Shown one piece after another: positions 55,157 to 64,000 of a DNA stretch of 64,000 nucleotides. Origin of the DNA: Nitrospiraceae bacterium (GTDB taxonomy: Bacteria > Nitrospirota > Nitrospiria > Nitrospirales > Nitrospiraceae); the NCBI GenBank assembly GCA_035623075.1, contig DASPUC010000015.1, positions 41,001 through 105,000 of the forward strand. The letters are read 5' to 3'. A model generated the notes under the pieces. That model did no database searches, was not told the DNA's origin, and worked only from the letters and a program-made list of their open reading frames with translations. Numbering within the stretch: position 1 is the first letter of the stretch; each line of letters starts with the position of its first letter. The position numbers and the translations under genes were made by a program.

Positions 55157-56629
55157 ATGAAGGCAGCACAAATCAGGGAGGATGCGAATGTTTCCTACAC
55201 CTCGGCGGTGGAATGGGAAACCAAGCTCATGGTGGACGAGAAGTTCTCCATGCCGCATTTGCTCGGTCGGACGCTCGCGCGCCGCGTTTTCACGTCGACA
55301 TACTACGACACACCGGATCACTGCTTGGCCCGCGCCTGTATTACCCTACGGTATCGTTTGGAGGGTCATTTAGGAGTCTGGCAGCTCAAATTACCCCTCA
55401 ATGGCCGTCGACGAGAAATTGAGTTGCGAGGGGAGGCTCGCGAAGTCCCGCTTGTGTTCTCTGAGGCGCTCGTCGTTCACCTGGAAGGCAAGCAACTGGT
55501 TCCCATCTCGATATTGCGTACGTGGAGAACAGGGATACGTGTGCAAGTGGCGGGCGGAGGCGAGGCTGACGTCGTTCTCGACTCCGTGTCCGTCCTGATG
55601 GGCGGCCAAATTGTCCAACGTTTTCGGGAACTCGAGATTGAATGGCTGAAGGGGAACAGTCACATCGGGAACGGACTGGTCGAGAAACTTCACAAAGCAG
55701 GGGCGCGACCGCACGACGGGCGACCAAAGCTGTTTCGAGCCCTCTCAGCTTCATACGGCGAGCCGGTCGCAATTCCGGAACGTGCTTCAGTTCGCGAATG
55801 TCTTCGAGCGTATCTCTCTCGCCAGGTTCAGGTCTTAAAACGGTTCGATCCTGGGACTCGGCTCGGAGGGGAGCCAGAGGATCTGCACCAAATGCGGGTG
55901 GCGGTAAGGCGGTTGCGGGCCGTGTTTCGTTCGGTACGGAGAGAGTTGGATTCCACATGGGAGGCTCCGCTGGTGTCCGGACTCTCGTGGCTGGGACAGT
56001 TGTTCGGGTTCGCACGCGACTTGGACGTCCAACTGGAATACTTCCGAAGTGAAGCGTCGCACCTCAATCTACGGGACCGTAAGCCACTTGAACGATTCGT
56101 GTCGCATCTCGAAGAGGAACGGGCCGGTGCGCAACGGGCACTGGTCGGCGAAATGAAGAGCGCCCGCTACCTTGGATTTCTCAGCAAATTGGACCAGGCT
56201 GTGTCCGAACCGGTCGTTGTAGAATCGGATCGCAGGATTGAGGACATTGCCGCTGGTGCGTTCAAAAAATTATCTGTGGCAATGCGGGAGTTGCCAAGCG
56301 TACCTTCGAATGCGGATCTCCACCGCTTGCGGATCAAAGCAAAACGCGCTCGCTACGTATCCGAATTGGCTGAGTCGTCCGGTGGAAAGTCGGCGAGCCG
56401 ATTCATCAAAGTGGTGAAGGCGTATCAGGATCTGCTGGGAACCCACCATGATGCCGTGCTCGCCGAGCAATATGTGAGGGAGTTTGTGGCGAGCCTTCCC
56501 GGTGAGCGAGCCGCGTTCGTGGCCGGTTTGTTGATGGCCAGAGCGCACCAGCGACGGGACCATGTGCGAGAGACATTTCGATCTGCCTGGAAACGCGTCA
56601 AGAAACGTGGGAGGAAGGCCTGGGGTTAG
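55157..56629 (+). CDS. CYTH-CHAD domain protein
   Basis: 490 residues. ATG 55157 (GGCGGAG upstream) is preferred to an upstream TTG. The CYTH domain (about 18-200) has the signature E19-W-E21-T-K23 and a tunnel of Arg and Lys. The CHAD domain (about 215-480) is a His-rich helical bundle (LHQMRVAVRRLRAVFR, LHRLRIKAKRARYVSEL) that binds polyphosphate. CYTH enzymes cleave triphosphate groups, so this protein probably acts on polyphosphate granules. A Ppx/GppA gene lies elsewhere in the window. Confidence 0.92.
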   Translation: MKAAQIREDANVSYTSAVEWETKLMVDEKFSMPHLLGRTLARRVFTSTYYDTPDHCLARACITLRYRLEGHLGVWQLKLPLNGRRREIELRGEAREVPLVFSEALVVHLEGKQLVPISILRTWRTGIRVQVAGGGEADVVLDSVSVLMGGQIVQRFRELEIEWLKGNSHIGNGLVEKLHKAGARPHDGRPKLFRALSASYGEPVAIPERASVRECLRAYLSRQVQVLKRFDPGTRLGGEPEDLHQMRVAVRRLRAVFRSVRRELDSTWEAPLVSGLSWLGQLFGFARDLDVQLEYFRSEASHLNLRDRKPLERFVSHLEEERAGAQRALVGEMKSARYLGFLSKLDQAVSEPVVVESDRRIEDIAAGAFKKLSVAMRELPSVPSNADLHRLRIKAKRARYVSELAESSGGKSASRFIKVVKAYQDLLGTHHDAVLAEQYVREFVASLPGERAAFVAGLLMARAHQRRDHVRETFRSAWKRVKKRGRKAWG

Positions 56630-57042
56630 GTTCTTGGAGGATCAGCTGTCCGCCATGCGATCATCGGGACTCGGTTGGGTCGATGATACGCGACGCAACC
56701 ATGCCTCGCTCATCCTACGCTAGCTGAATACATCCTCAGCCACACATCCGTGCCTCCGTGACCCATCGACCTCTCCCGGTACTTCGTTGAACCTTCGACC
56801 AACGAACAATCCCCGTATCGTTGTGGATTCCATGAGAATCTATTTTGATTCTCCGATAGTCACTCCTGTACGGCGACATAGTCCTTCGCACCGCAAATAT
56901 CTTTGAAAATACTGGCAACACCGATACCCGGCTTTGCACCGTTGTTCTGGAATGCCTGTTGCGATGCAAGGGTTCCGGTAGCCAGCCGATCAGCGTGTCG
57001 ACTGAACGTGGCTGTACATGATCGCGATATGAGACCTGTTCT
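56630..57042. other. Intergenic region, no gene seen
   Basis: A 77-codon minus-strand frame at 56736-56969 has no ribosome site or known motif and is discounted. No hairpin or repeat stands out. Confidence 0.45.
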
Positions 57043-57378
57043 ATGGAGCGACGCCAGACTCTCCGATTGAAGGTTCAGTTCCGAAGTGCGTTCTCCGCAC
57101 CGGACGTGGTGGAGGGCGACGGGACGGTCGTGGATCTATCTGACACCGGTTGTCGCATTGCGACGTTGGTCAAGGTGCCTCGTGAGACCAATCTCGAGGT
57201 CAAGCTGAGCTTACCCGGCGACCTAATCCCGGTCACCATCGAATCCTCCATTGTCCGCTGGTCGTGGGAGCACGAATTTGGCGTGCAGTTCCTGAAAACT
57301 CGGGAAGAAGACCGTGCGCGACTTGCTCACTATGTCCAAAAGATCCAGTCCAGCGCTTCCTCTCCCCAAACTCCATGA
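57043..57378 (+). CDS. PilZ domain protein
   Basis: 111 residues, essentially one PilZ domain. The c-di-GMP binding elements are R4-x3-R8 in MERRQTLRLK and DLSDTGCRI (D-x-S-x-x-G) near residue 29. EHEFGVQFLKT closes the barrel. It is a single-domain c-di-GMP receptor. The partner is not in the window. Confidence 0.9.
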   Translation: MERRQTLRLKVQFRSAFSAPDVVEGDGTVVDLSDTGCRIATLVKVPRETNLEVKLSLPGDLIPVTIESSIVRWSWEHEFGVQFLKTREEDRARLAHYVQKIQSSASSPQTP

Positions 57379-57492
57379 ACGCGTGACCTTCCTTTGGATC
57401 CTGTCCCCCGATCTGATTTGGAATCAGCCATAAAAGAGCGGTAATATGGCGCCAAGAAGCGAGAGCTGCGGCACCCGCTGAGGCAATGGGCC

Positions 57493-57861
57493 GTGAAATC
57501 CACACTCCTGATCGCGCTCGCCGGTTTCTGTGTGGCCACGGGCTGTTCTGTGTTCATCCCGAAAGAGTGCCGTTACTTGAAGGTGGCCGAAGGACGGGCG
57601 ACCGGCGAAGAGGTGCAGCACAATCTGGGAGTGCCGCGAGAAAAAATATATCTTCCGACAGGCGGATCACTCTGGCACTACGAAGTGCTGGAAGAGCAGC
57701 CCACGCATCGAGGGTCGCCGACAGGATTCTGGTGTGATGAATACCGACTGACTTTTGGCCCGGACGGGGTACTCCGCCGCTGGACCCATCGATCGTTCTT
57801 TCATGGTGGAGAACTCAGGCCAGAGCCGTGCCGAGCTGGCTCTGAACGATTGGCGTTGTAA
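57493..57861 (+). CDS. Small lipoprotein, SmpA/BamE-like
   Basis: 122 residues from GTG 57493. Lipobox VATGC with Cys at residue 18. TGEEVQHNLGVPREKIYLPT followed by GSLWHYEV is the pattern of SmpA/OmlA (BamE) folds, where a helix and beta-hairpin follow the anchor. The C-terminus has extra cysteines (FWCDEY and PEPCRAG). Confidence 0.7.
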   Translation: MKSTLLIALAGFCVATGCSVFIPKECRYLKVAEGRATGEEVQHNLGVPREKIYLPTGGSLWHYEVLEEQPTHRGSPTGFWCDEYRLTFGPDGVLRRWTHRSFFHGGELRPEPCRAGSERLAL

Positions 57862-58034
57862 TCATCGTCTAGCTACGGTGAGTCCTCATTCACCATTAAT
57901 CGGTACCTCTCTTCTCGTGGGCGATGTCGGCAGATAAGCCGCTGTCGACTCACTTGACCTGTATCGTCCAGCCTGATAGCTAAGACCTCGCTGGCCAGAA
58001 CGTTCCGAACATCTCAAGGACACTCGCGTCTACA

Positions 58035-59270
58035 ATGACGGCTGACCCAATATTCTTTCGCGATCTCGCGTATGTGTTATTGGCTGCTCTTCTCGGAGGC
58101 AGTGCGGCTTGGTTGCTTAAACAGCCGCTCATCGTCGGGTATGTGCTTGGCGGCATCCTTATCAGCCCGTTCACGCCTGGTCCGGCCGTCTCCAATCTTC
58201 ACCGTTTTGAAGCAGTGGCCGAGCTGGGGGTCGTTCTCCTGATGTTTTCCATCGGGATCGAGTTCTCCTTGCGCAACCTTCTTCGTGTGAAATGGGTCGC
58301 ACTTTTAGGCGGCTTCTTGGGGATCCTCTTGTCGATGGGCCTGAGTTTGGCTGTAGGGTCATGGCTCGGCTGGAATGTCGTCGAGTCCGTCGTGATCGGA
58401 GCGGTGACCTCGGTCGCGAGCACGATGGTGCTCGTGCGTCTCCTGCTTGACAGGGGCGAGTTACAGTCACGCCATGGAACCGTCATGGTCGGCATTACGC
58501 TGGTGGAAGACCTGGCTGTCGTGGCCTTGACAGTGCTGCTGCCGACATTGGGTTCGATCGGGCAGGGAGGCTGGTTGCAGATCGTCGTGGCGTTTGGAAA
58601 GTCGGCAATTTTCCTCGCCCCTGTGGTGTATTTTGCGAGCAAGGTCGTCCCGCCGATCTTGGCGCGCGTGGCGCGAACTCAAAATCAAGAGCTGTTTCTG
58701 CTGGTCGTGCTGTCCTTGGCGGTCGGGACTGCCGCCCTGACTCAGGCGATCGGGTTGTCAGTGGCGCTGGGAGCGTTTTTAGCCGGTCTGTTGATTAGCG
58801 AATCGGAATATGCCTATCAGTCCTTCGCCCGGTTACTCTCGCTTCGGGATGCGTTCGTGGCGATGTTTTTCGTGACAATCGGGACGTTGATCGACCCGAC
58901 GATCATTTTCCAGAATTGGCCGCTGCTGGCCACGGTGATCGGACTCGTCGTGTTCGGGAAGCTGATGATCTGGACCGGAGTCGTCCGACTCTTCGGCTAT
59001 TCGATCGGGACGGCTTTTCTCGTCGCGCTAGGGCTCACTCAGATCGGCGAATTCTCGTTTGTCTTGGTCGGCGTTTCCCGGTCGGCCGGCCTGGTCGGAA
59101 ACGAAGTGTACAGTGCTACGCTCGCAGCCTCTCTGATCACGATCTTCCTCAACACGCAGCTGCTCTCCATCGTGCCCAGGTGGATTCCGATCGGTTCGTA
59201 TGCCTCAGCGAAGGTCGATCAATCAGGCGCTCCTATCATGACTGGCACCCGAACGACGTCTCAGCACTAA
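58035..59270 (+). CDS. KefB-like CPA2 cation/proton antiporter, membrane domain only
   Basis: 411 residues with about 12 helices. The CPA2 features are GYVLGGILISPF near the N-terminus, ELGVVLLMFSIGIEFS, VTSVASTMVLVRLLLDRGE and TLVEDLAVVALTVLLP with the ion-binding Asp. The TrkA-N nucleotide-binding domain of KefB and KefC is absent, so glutathione gating is not expected. Transport of Na+ or K+ against H+ is likely. Confidence 0.9.
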   Translation: MTADPIFFRDLAYVLLAALLGGSAAWLLKQPLIVGYVLGGILISPFTPGPAVSNLHRFEAVAELGVVLLMFSIGIEFSLRNLLRVKWVALLGGFLGILLSMGLSLAVGSWLGWNVVESVVIGAVTSVASTMVLVRLLLDRGELQSRHGTVMVGITLVEDLAVVALTVLLPTLGSIGQGGWLQIVVAFGKSAIFLAPVVYFASKVVPPILARVARTQNQELFLLVVLSLAVGTAALTQAIGLSVALGAFLAGLLISESEYAYQSFARLLSLRDAFVAMFFVTIGTLIDPTIIFQNWPLLATVIGLVVFGKLMIWTGVVRLFGYSIGTAFLVALGLTQIGEFSFVLVGVSRSAGLVGNEVYSATLAASLITIFLNTQLLSIVPRWIPIGSYASAKVDQSGAPIMTGTRTTSQH

Positions 59271-59296
59271 CCTGAAGGTCATTTCGTCGGAAAGGA

Positions 59297-59324
59297 TTGC
59301 CCTGGGCAGGAAGAGTCGTATACT
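59297..59324 (+). promoter_or_regulatory. Candidate sigma-70 promoter
   Basis: TTGCCC (59297-59302), a 16-base spacer and TATACT (59319-59324) lie about 115 bases upstream of the gene at 59441. The -10 is good and the -35 weak. Confidence 0.3.
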
Positions 59325-59440
59325 AAATTATCAGCGGGGTCCGCAGTGCGATTCATGACGCAGACGGAGTAAATGATTGCAACCTGCACCAGGCAATCAC
59401 CAAATTCATCGCATTCCTCAAACATTCAGAGAGGTCCACA

Positions 59441-59986
59441 ATGTGGCATCGCATGACCGGGATGAATAGAGCGGCGGCCATGCTGCTGGCTCTACTCGCC
59501 GATACAGCATTCGCTGCGCCTGTACAGGTCGCGACTCCAGAACCGGTCCCCTATGCCGAATTCAAGCAGATCAAGAAATTTGTGTCGGTCGAGGTGCAGA
59601 CTCTAGGCACCGCGGAAAAGATCGGACTGAAGAAGGCAGAACTGACTGACGTGACGCGATTGACGTTTCTCAAAAAACTCCCGGGGGTTCCACTCGTCGG
59701 GTCCGGTGGTCCCCCTGCCGACGGGACTGACCGGCTGAATCAACTCGGTTTTCTCACGTGCGAAGTCTGGACAGTCGGCGAAGAATACATGGTCGCCTAT
59801 CACATGGACTGCAATGCCGGCTCCTATCTCATGCCAAGAATGCCGGGAAGCCTGTGGAATCGGGCGATTCTCGGCTACGGGCCCAAGGATCAAATTCCCG
59901 ACGCAGTCCACAACGGTCTGAAGGCCATGGTCGAGCAGTTTGCAGCGACCTTTTTGAATGTGCGGGGCGAAGGGGAAATCCGGTAG
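59441..59986 (+). CDS. Hypothetical periplasmic protein, 181 aa
   Basis: A signal peptide spans about residues 8-25 (AAAMLLALLADTAFAA). ATG 59441 is the first start; ATG 59453 and 59462 are alternatives. The mature part has VSVEVQTLGTAEKIGLKKAE, FLTCEVWTVGEEYMVAYHMD and a C-terminal helix. No family is recognised. It is followed at 52 bases by another small unknown gene. Confidence 0.7.
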   Translation: MWHRMTGMNRAAAMLLALLADTAFAAPVQVATPEPVPYAEFKQIKKFVSVEVQTLGTAEKIGLKKAELTDVTRLTFLKKLPGVPLVGSGGPPADGTDRLNQLGFLTCEVWTVGEEYMVAYHMDCNAGSYLMPRMPGSLWNRAILGYGPKDQIPDAVHNGLKAMVEQFAATFLNVRGEGEIR

Positions 59987-60037
59987 GGGCCGAATCGGCC
60001 CAAGACAGCATTTCCCCGGCGAGGCATTCGGCTAAAC

Positions 60038-60382
60038 GTGCAAGCGAAATGCAGTACGACACTCGTCGTACTGGGTGCGCTCGTAGCCCTGGCAGTTTTC
60101 TTCGCCCTGTACCTCAGCACCCTGAGCGGGTTTTCTCAGCTCGCCCTTCGAGACGACCAACTGACGGTTCGCTACATCCTGCCCGAACGCGACATGGTTC
60201 TATCGTTCAGCGAAGTGATGAACGTGCAAGAGGAGCAGGCCTACAAAGGTCGGTGGCGCCTCGTTCTCACCACAGAGACGAGCGGGACCTATGAGAGTTC
60301 ATTAGCTTCTCGAACGGATGTCCGCAAGGCCGGAGACTTTCTCAGACGGCAGATGACTCAGCCATATTCCCTTCCCCGGTGA
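60038..60382 (+). CDS. Hypothetical membrane-anchored protein, 114 aa
   Basis: Starts at GTG. One membrane segment (about 8-28) is followed by a small periplasmic domain with LRDDQLTVRYILPERDMVLS and VMNVQEEQAYKGRWRLVL, which resembles membrane-associated PH-like folds but is too short to assign. Ribosome site weak. Confidence 0.55.
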   Translation: MQAKCSTTLVVLGALVALAVFFALYLSTLSGFSQLALRDDQLTVRYILPERDMVLSFSEVMNVQEEQAYKGRWRLVLTTETSGTYESSLASRTDVRKAGDFLRRQMTQPYSLPR

Positions 60383-60524
60383 ATCCTGGGTGCTCCTCTT
60401 GGCGGACCGAAACCAAACCAGGCCGATACCCTAGTGCTTCGAACCAAACCCTGCTGGAAACTCTCCGCATGCTTGGCTACACTGCGCTGTCACTTGCGTG
60501 ACGACCGACGACAAGGCCAGAAAC

Positions 60525-60749
60525 ATGATCCCTCATTCCGTCCTTTCCTTGAATCGAAAGTTCGCTACCGCGACTGCAGGCCTCCTGTCCCTCATCATCG
60601 CTGTCACGGGCTGCCAATCTGTCGAACCGAGCAAGCAAAACGGCCGTCGGTCTCCGGACATCGAGAAGGAAATCGGTGATGCGAATCGAATCGCCGTGCT
60701 CAACCTATTGTCGGAGGCGTCCTTGACGCACTGCGACGACCTCGTGTGA
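60525..60749 (+). CDS. Short lipoprotein, probably the 5' part of a broken gene
   Basis: 74 residues from ATG 60525 (AAGG upstream). Lipobox IAVTGC is followed by a short helical region DIEKEIGDANRIAVLNLL and an abrupt end. The next frame starts inside its stop codon. See the following gene and the related finding. Confidence 0.55.
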   Translation: MIPHSVLSLNRKFATATAGLLSLIIAVTGCQSVEPSKQNGRRSPDIEKEIGDANRIAVLNLLSEASLTHCDDLV

Positions 60750-61693
60750 AGTATGGAGCGCAAGCTCGATCACAATTCCAGCACAAAACATTCTCGGTCA
60801 TTCGAGAAACCGCAAATGTATTCGTGCCTGACGGCACATTTATCGAATACATAATGGAGAGTTATGAGCGGGGCTATCTCAGCATCCTTCTTGCGAGCAG
60901 TTATGTCCGAATGCACAAAGTCGAGGACGCCAAAGTCGAGTTGCGAGACTTGGATCATGAACTATTCGCGCCGATCTACAACTTTGGAGAAGATCCGGTC
61001 AACCTTTTGCTTTCTGCGGTCCTGTGGGAACAGCTCGGGGATGTCGGTGAAGCCCGCGTGGACTGGCTCCGCCTGAGAGACTTTCGAATATTTACGATGC
61101 GGGAGGATCCGCCGCTTCGCCTGTTTGCCGAAGAGCGGGTCAATCAAATCGACAACAGAGAAGAGATCGCTCCGGAATGGCATGTGTACCTGGTCGGGCG
61201 GTTTCCCCGGCTCGACTGGGATCTGCGATTCAGCAACTCCACGAGCGGGTATTTTTCCATCACTCCCACAGAACCGTTCATGGCGTCCTGTGCGTCAAGC
61301 ACAGGCGTATTGGTATCGACGGAAAGCTGGTTTAACAAGATCGCGATCCGTCACAGCCATGCCTATCATCCGTTGCTGAACATTCAGACGTGGATTCGCC
61401 TTCCGGTTGGTTTGACGTACAGCCTGATTCCCGTCGCTGCCGGGGCAGGAATCATGGTCGGAGGGTGTATGCTCGATGCTGCTGGGAACGGCAAAGGCTC
61501 ACTCTGTCAACTTTCGGTGGTCGGTGGGGTAGCGCTGATGCGGACGGCACCTCAGGTGCTGGAGGGAGCATTGCGCCCGGATCTGCGACACTGGGAGCGG
61601 GTCCCGGCTGCAGTTGTGGTCACGAGAGCCTCAGCGCCTGATCAAGAGCCTTGTTTATTGAAGGAGCGCTCTGACGTAAAACGCTTGCTTTAG
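60746..61693 (+). CDS. Hypothetical protein with COG3014-like helical repeat start
   Basis: 315 residues from GTG 60746, without signal or lipobox. VPDGTFIEYIMESYERGYLS and ILLASSYVRMHKVEDAKVEL resemble the middle of COG3014-type lipoproteins, in which YxxxxYE is followed by a TPR-like helix pair. The second half has a hydrophobic Gly-rich stretch near 220-250 (LIPVAAGAGIMVGG). Probably the remainder of one lipoprotein with the gene upstream. Confidence 0.6.
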   Translation: MKYGAQARSQFQHKTFSVIRETANVFVPDGTFIEYIMESYERGYLSILLASSYVRMHKVEDAKVELRDLDHELFAPIYNFGEDPVNLLLSAVLWEQLGDVGEARVDWLRLRDFRIFTMREDPPLRLFAEERVNQIDNREEIAPEWHVYLVGRFPRLDWDLRFSNSTSGYFSITPTEPFMASCASSTGVLVSTESWFNKIAIRHSHAYHPLLNIQTWIRLPVGLTYSLIPVAAGAGIMVGGCMLDAAGNGKGSLCQLSVVGGVALMRTAPQVLEGALRPDLRHWERVPAAVVVTRASAPDQEPCLLKERSDVKRLL

Positions 61694-61852
61694 GCAAGTG
61701 CTGAGGAGAGTGTCTGGCTCGACCGTTAGCTCGCCTGAGCTTTCGTTAGTGAGGCGGATCCTGTCTCGGTCATTCACTGAAATCCCCGCTGCTTGATCCC
61801 ACCGTTCCTCTTGGATACGATCGATGCGCTGATCAAAGGAGGAAGGTGGGGT

Positions 61853-63445
61853 ATGGTCGCAGGGATCGCCTGTTTAATCGGCGCGGTGTTTCTTCTAGTT
61901 TCCGCCGTGGATATCCTCACGTTCCTCATGCCGTCTTCTCCCAGAACCGGGATGCCTGGGACTTGGGATCCAGTTAAGCTCGCGTGGATGGGCACACTCT
62001 GTGCGGCCGCCTCTTTGTTTCACGGCATGAATGCGTGGCGGCTATTCCTGCCATCATCCTCGCAGCGTGCTATCGCCGAACGATGGTCTCCGCTCGCGAT
62101 TCTGCTATGGTGGGGGGCAGCGGTCCTAGGTCTCCTGGTCAACTATCCGATTCCGTATTTCAACCACCATGTCGATAAGTTCTTCCTGATTCTCGGTTTG
62201 GTGGTGGGTTGGGGAGCCTGGTTGTGTCTGCATCCGGCCAGCCTGGGAATGGTCCTTGAGAGCCATGCGTATAGTTGGGTCCGGGTGGCAATGATCAATG
62301 GGCTGATCTTCTTTGTGCTTGCCGAGATCATACTGCGGCTGGCGGATCCCGTCTTGGCCCGGAGCGGGCTATTCAGCGTTTCATACGATACACCCGGCGG
62401 AGGGATTCCCCACCAGGTAGTGGATGCCACGACCATGCGGACCAATTCCCTTGGGTTCCGGGATCGTGAGCGAACTCTGGAGCGGACGTCGCAATCTGCG
62501 CGAATTGTAGCAATTGGTGATTCATTCACCTGGGGATCGGGGGTAACTTATGACGAAACTTTTGTTTCGTTGGTTGAACGCGGGCTTCAAGCCGCTGACC
62601 CGCGTGCGGAGGTAATTAATCTTGGGTTAGTCGGCTACCAGCCCGAGGATTATCTCTCCTTGCTAGAATCGCACGGCCTGGCCTATCAACCTGACCTCGT
62701 GCTCATCAATTTCTATATCGGAAACGACCTCATGCCCGCACAGGGTTCACAGCTAATCGTGGCGGGTCAACGGCGGCGCGCGCATATCAATGGGAACTGG
62801 TTTCATGATCATCTGTCTTGGGACCACTGGTATCTTGCTCATGATCTCGAGTACGCGTGGATCGTGGGAACGGCGCGTATGCGGCAAGCAAGGGGACAAT
62901 CCGATCTTGGGTTTATGACTCCGGCACCGGCAATCCAGACTGGTGCGCGCGAGCCTCCAACGCCGTTCTCCGGCTGGAGCCCGCGATATCTCCGTATGAT
63001 CCAAGGGATGGGAGATCAATATCTCAAGTACGATACCGAGGCATTTCTCGGACGGTGGAACGAGACCCGGGCGATCTTGGAGAAGATCGATGTGCTCCTG
63101 CATGGGCTGGGAGTCCCATGGGTCCTGGTGTTGTTACCGGCCGAAGAACAAGTCGACCGGGAGCTGCAGCGACTGTATGTGAAAATGCTCGGAGGCGCAC
63201 CTGAACGCTATGATTTTGGCAAACCCCAACGGCTCTTGGAGGAGTGGGCCGTGGGCAGAGGTGTGAAGGTAATCGATCTTACGCCAGCCTTTCTCGCCAA
63301 CGTGTCACAAGCCCGTCTATTCATCGATAACGATATTCACTTGAACCGCAATGGTCATGCCTTGGCTGCTTCGTCGATCCTGCGGGAACTTCAGCCAGAC
63401 CTTGCCAAGACAAGTCGGAGTCTTCGACTTCGCGATGGGGGCTGA
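61853..63445 (+). CDS. Membrane-bound SGNH/GDSL hydrolase
   Basis: 530 residues. ATG 61853 (AAGGAGG ten bases upstream) is preferred to TTG 61793. Several membrane helices occupy about residues 1-175 and a SGNH hydrolase the rest. Nucleophile S224 is in AIGDSFTWGSG, block III Asn-Asp in IGNDLMP and block V in DNDIHLNRNGH. Proteins with this plan acetylate or deacetylate surface polysaccharides or act as esterases. No polysaccharide genes are nearby. Confidence 0.85.
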   Translation: MVAGIACLIGAVFLLVSAVDILTFLMPSSPRTGMPGTWDPVKLAWMGTLCAAASLFHGMNAWRLFLPSSSQRAIAERWSPLAILLWWGAAVLGLLVNYPIPYFNHHVDKFFLILGLVVGWGAWLCLHPASLGMVLESHAYSWVRVAMINGLIFFVLAEIILRLADPVLARSGLFSVSYDTPGGGIPHQVVDATTMRTNSLGFRDRERTLERTSQSARIVAIGDSFTWGSGVTYDETFVSLVERGLQAADPRAEVINLGLVGYQPEDYLSLLESHGLAYQPDLVLINFYIGNDLMPAQGSQLIVAGQRRRAHINGNWFHDHLSWDHWYLAHDLEYAWIVGTARMRQARGQSDLGFMTPAPAIQTGAREPPTPFSGWSPRYLRMIQGMGDQYLKYDTEAFLGRWNETRAILEKIDVLLHGLGVPWVLVLLPAEEQVDRELQRLYVKMLGGAPERYDFGKPQRLLEEWAVGRGVKVIDLTPAFLANVSQARLFIDNDIHLNRNGHALAASSILRELQPDLAKTSRSLRLRDGG

Positions 63446-63850
63446 CTGCTCTGGGGTCTCTTTCAACGCCGAGGTCTAGTGCCGTCTATGGAGTAATGTC
63501 CGCTTGCTTCGTGACAAGAGGGGGGAGTGATGACAAAGCGCTCGCTGAGCCTGAAGGAAGTTCCAGACTGTTCTCATCGCTGCAAGAGCTTTCGAACCCA
63601 ATATCGAGCCATGCGCGATAAACCTCAAGGGGAGCCTCCGGCGAACTCTGTCACCGACGTGAGATAGCACTCCATCAGAGTCCACTCGCTCGTTTCTTCA
63701 ATTGGCACGGCGCCTTAGGGCACCCTTGCTTAAAGAGATAAGCGCTACTGGAATCGAAATGGAGGCCTTTTCAGCCGACTGACTCAACATCCGCGATGAT
63801 CGTGTAATAGCCGGATGCCCTCGCGGGCTACGGTTGACTCAGGCCTACTT
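63446..63850. other. Intergenic region with a possible 45-codon frame
   Basis: ATG 63530 follows GGGGGGAG and opens a 45-codon frame ending at 63667 (TKRSLSLKEVPDCSHRCKSF at the start). Composition is not typical of a secreted or membrane peptide and nothing is recognised, so it is only a possibility. A GCCC/GGGC hairpin at 63817-63828 may end the gene to the right. Confidence 0.3.
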
Positions 63851-64000
63851 TCAGAAATTCCGGATGTCGACACGCACTTCTTTTCGTACATTTTGATGCT
63901 CGACCAGGAGCTTAGCCGGAAGTGTGATGCGTTGCGTCACGCTTCTGTAAGGACCCCCGCCAACTTCGAGGATGCGGTCTCCTTCTTGTAATCCCGCATT
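63851..64000 (-). CDS. C-terminal end of a PDZ-domain protein (partial)
   Basis: The frame enters from the right edge and ends at TGA 63851. The visible 49 residues begin NAGLQEGDRILEVGGGPYRS and end in VRKEVRVDIRNF, the end of a PDZ domain as found at the C-terminus of HtrA-type or site-2 proteases. The rest of the gene is outside the window, so its class cannot be told. Confidence 0.75.
   Translation of the reverse strand, partial: NAGLQEGDRILEVGGGPYRSVTQRITLPAKLLVEHQNVRKEVRVDIRNF

Noticed and set aside
56736..56969. 77-codon minus-strand frame
   Set aside because: No ribosome site, Arg/Ser-rich composition typical of antisense or noncoding frames.

Overview
This 64 kb window looks like an ordinary, gene-dense chromosomal segment of a high-GC Gram-negative bacterium, most probably Nitrospira (phylum Nitrospirota). 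The strongest pointer is a periplasmic chlorite dismutase at 10485-11282. Its proximal His and distal Arg fall exactly at positions 160 and 173 of the predicted mature chain, the numbering I recall for the Nitrospira defluvii enzyme. A NarK-like porter and many lipoproteins and secreted proteins fit the same picture. The assignment is an inference: there is no rRNA or tRNA gene in the window to confirm it.

Layout. 1-5.2 kb (minus strand): the 3' part of a B12-binding radical SAM protein, a small unknown gene, then groL, groS and rpoH. 5.4-18.7 kb (plus strand): a NarK-type porter followed by a long biosynthetic array, ribBA, ribH, nusB, purB, cld, purC, a small membrane protein, purS, purQ, [Mrr-type nuclease, endonuclease V-like nuclease], purL and purF. 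The two nucleases are an AT-rich accessory insert between purQ and purL. 19-36.7 kb: a mixed region with a TlpA-like protein, a degenerate metallo-beta-lactamase-fold protein, TPR proteins, an O-methyltransferase, a TPR-peptidase, recG, a Ppx/GppA phosphatase, a methyltransferase with a PqqD-like N-terminus, a cupredoxin, a secreted Lon-like protease domain and a pentapeptide-type repeat protein. 36.8-49.4 kb: scpA-scpB, a double NHL-propeller protein, guaB, guaA, a pseudouridine synthase, aspS, aroC and an orphan ABC ATPase. 49.4-64 kb: envelope and stress genes (S1C protease, FUN14 protein with a zinc peptidase, OmpA-like and other lipoproteins, CYTH-CHAD protein, PilZ protein, KefB-like antiporter, membrane-bound SGNH protein), ending in a partial PDZ protein.

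Functional links. The purine pathway is covered by purB, purC, purS, purQ, purL and purF, with guaB and guaA 24 kb away for the GMP branch. The riboflavin genes ribBA and ribH lie upstream of the purine genes; GTP is the RibA substrate. rpoH beside groSL makes a compact heat-shock module.

The most unusual content is between the genes. Three copies (7928-8023, 12025-12121, 19539-19620) of a structured repeat share a 48-bp core with paired, compensating substitutions, flanked by arms that differ in sequence between copies yet stay self-complementary. Four further families of inverted, word-like repeats sit in gene junctions. One of them supplies the last codons and the stop codon of nusB and purL. 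No CRISPR array, prophage, insertion sequence, tRNA or rRNA was seen.
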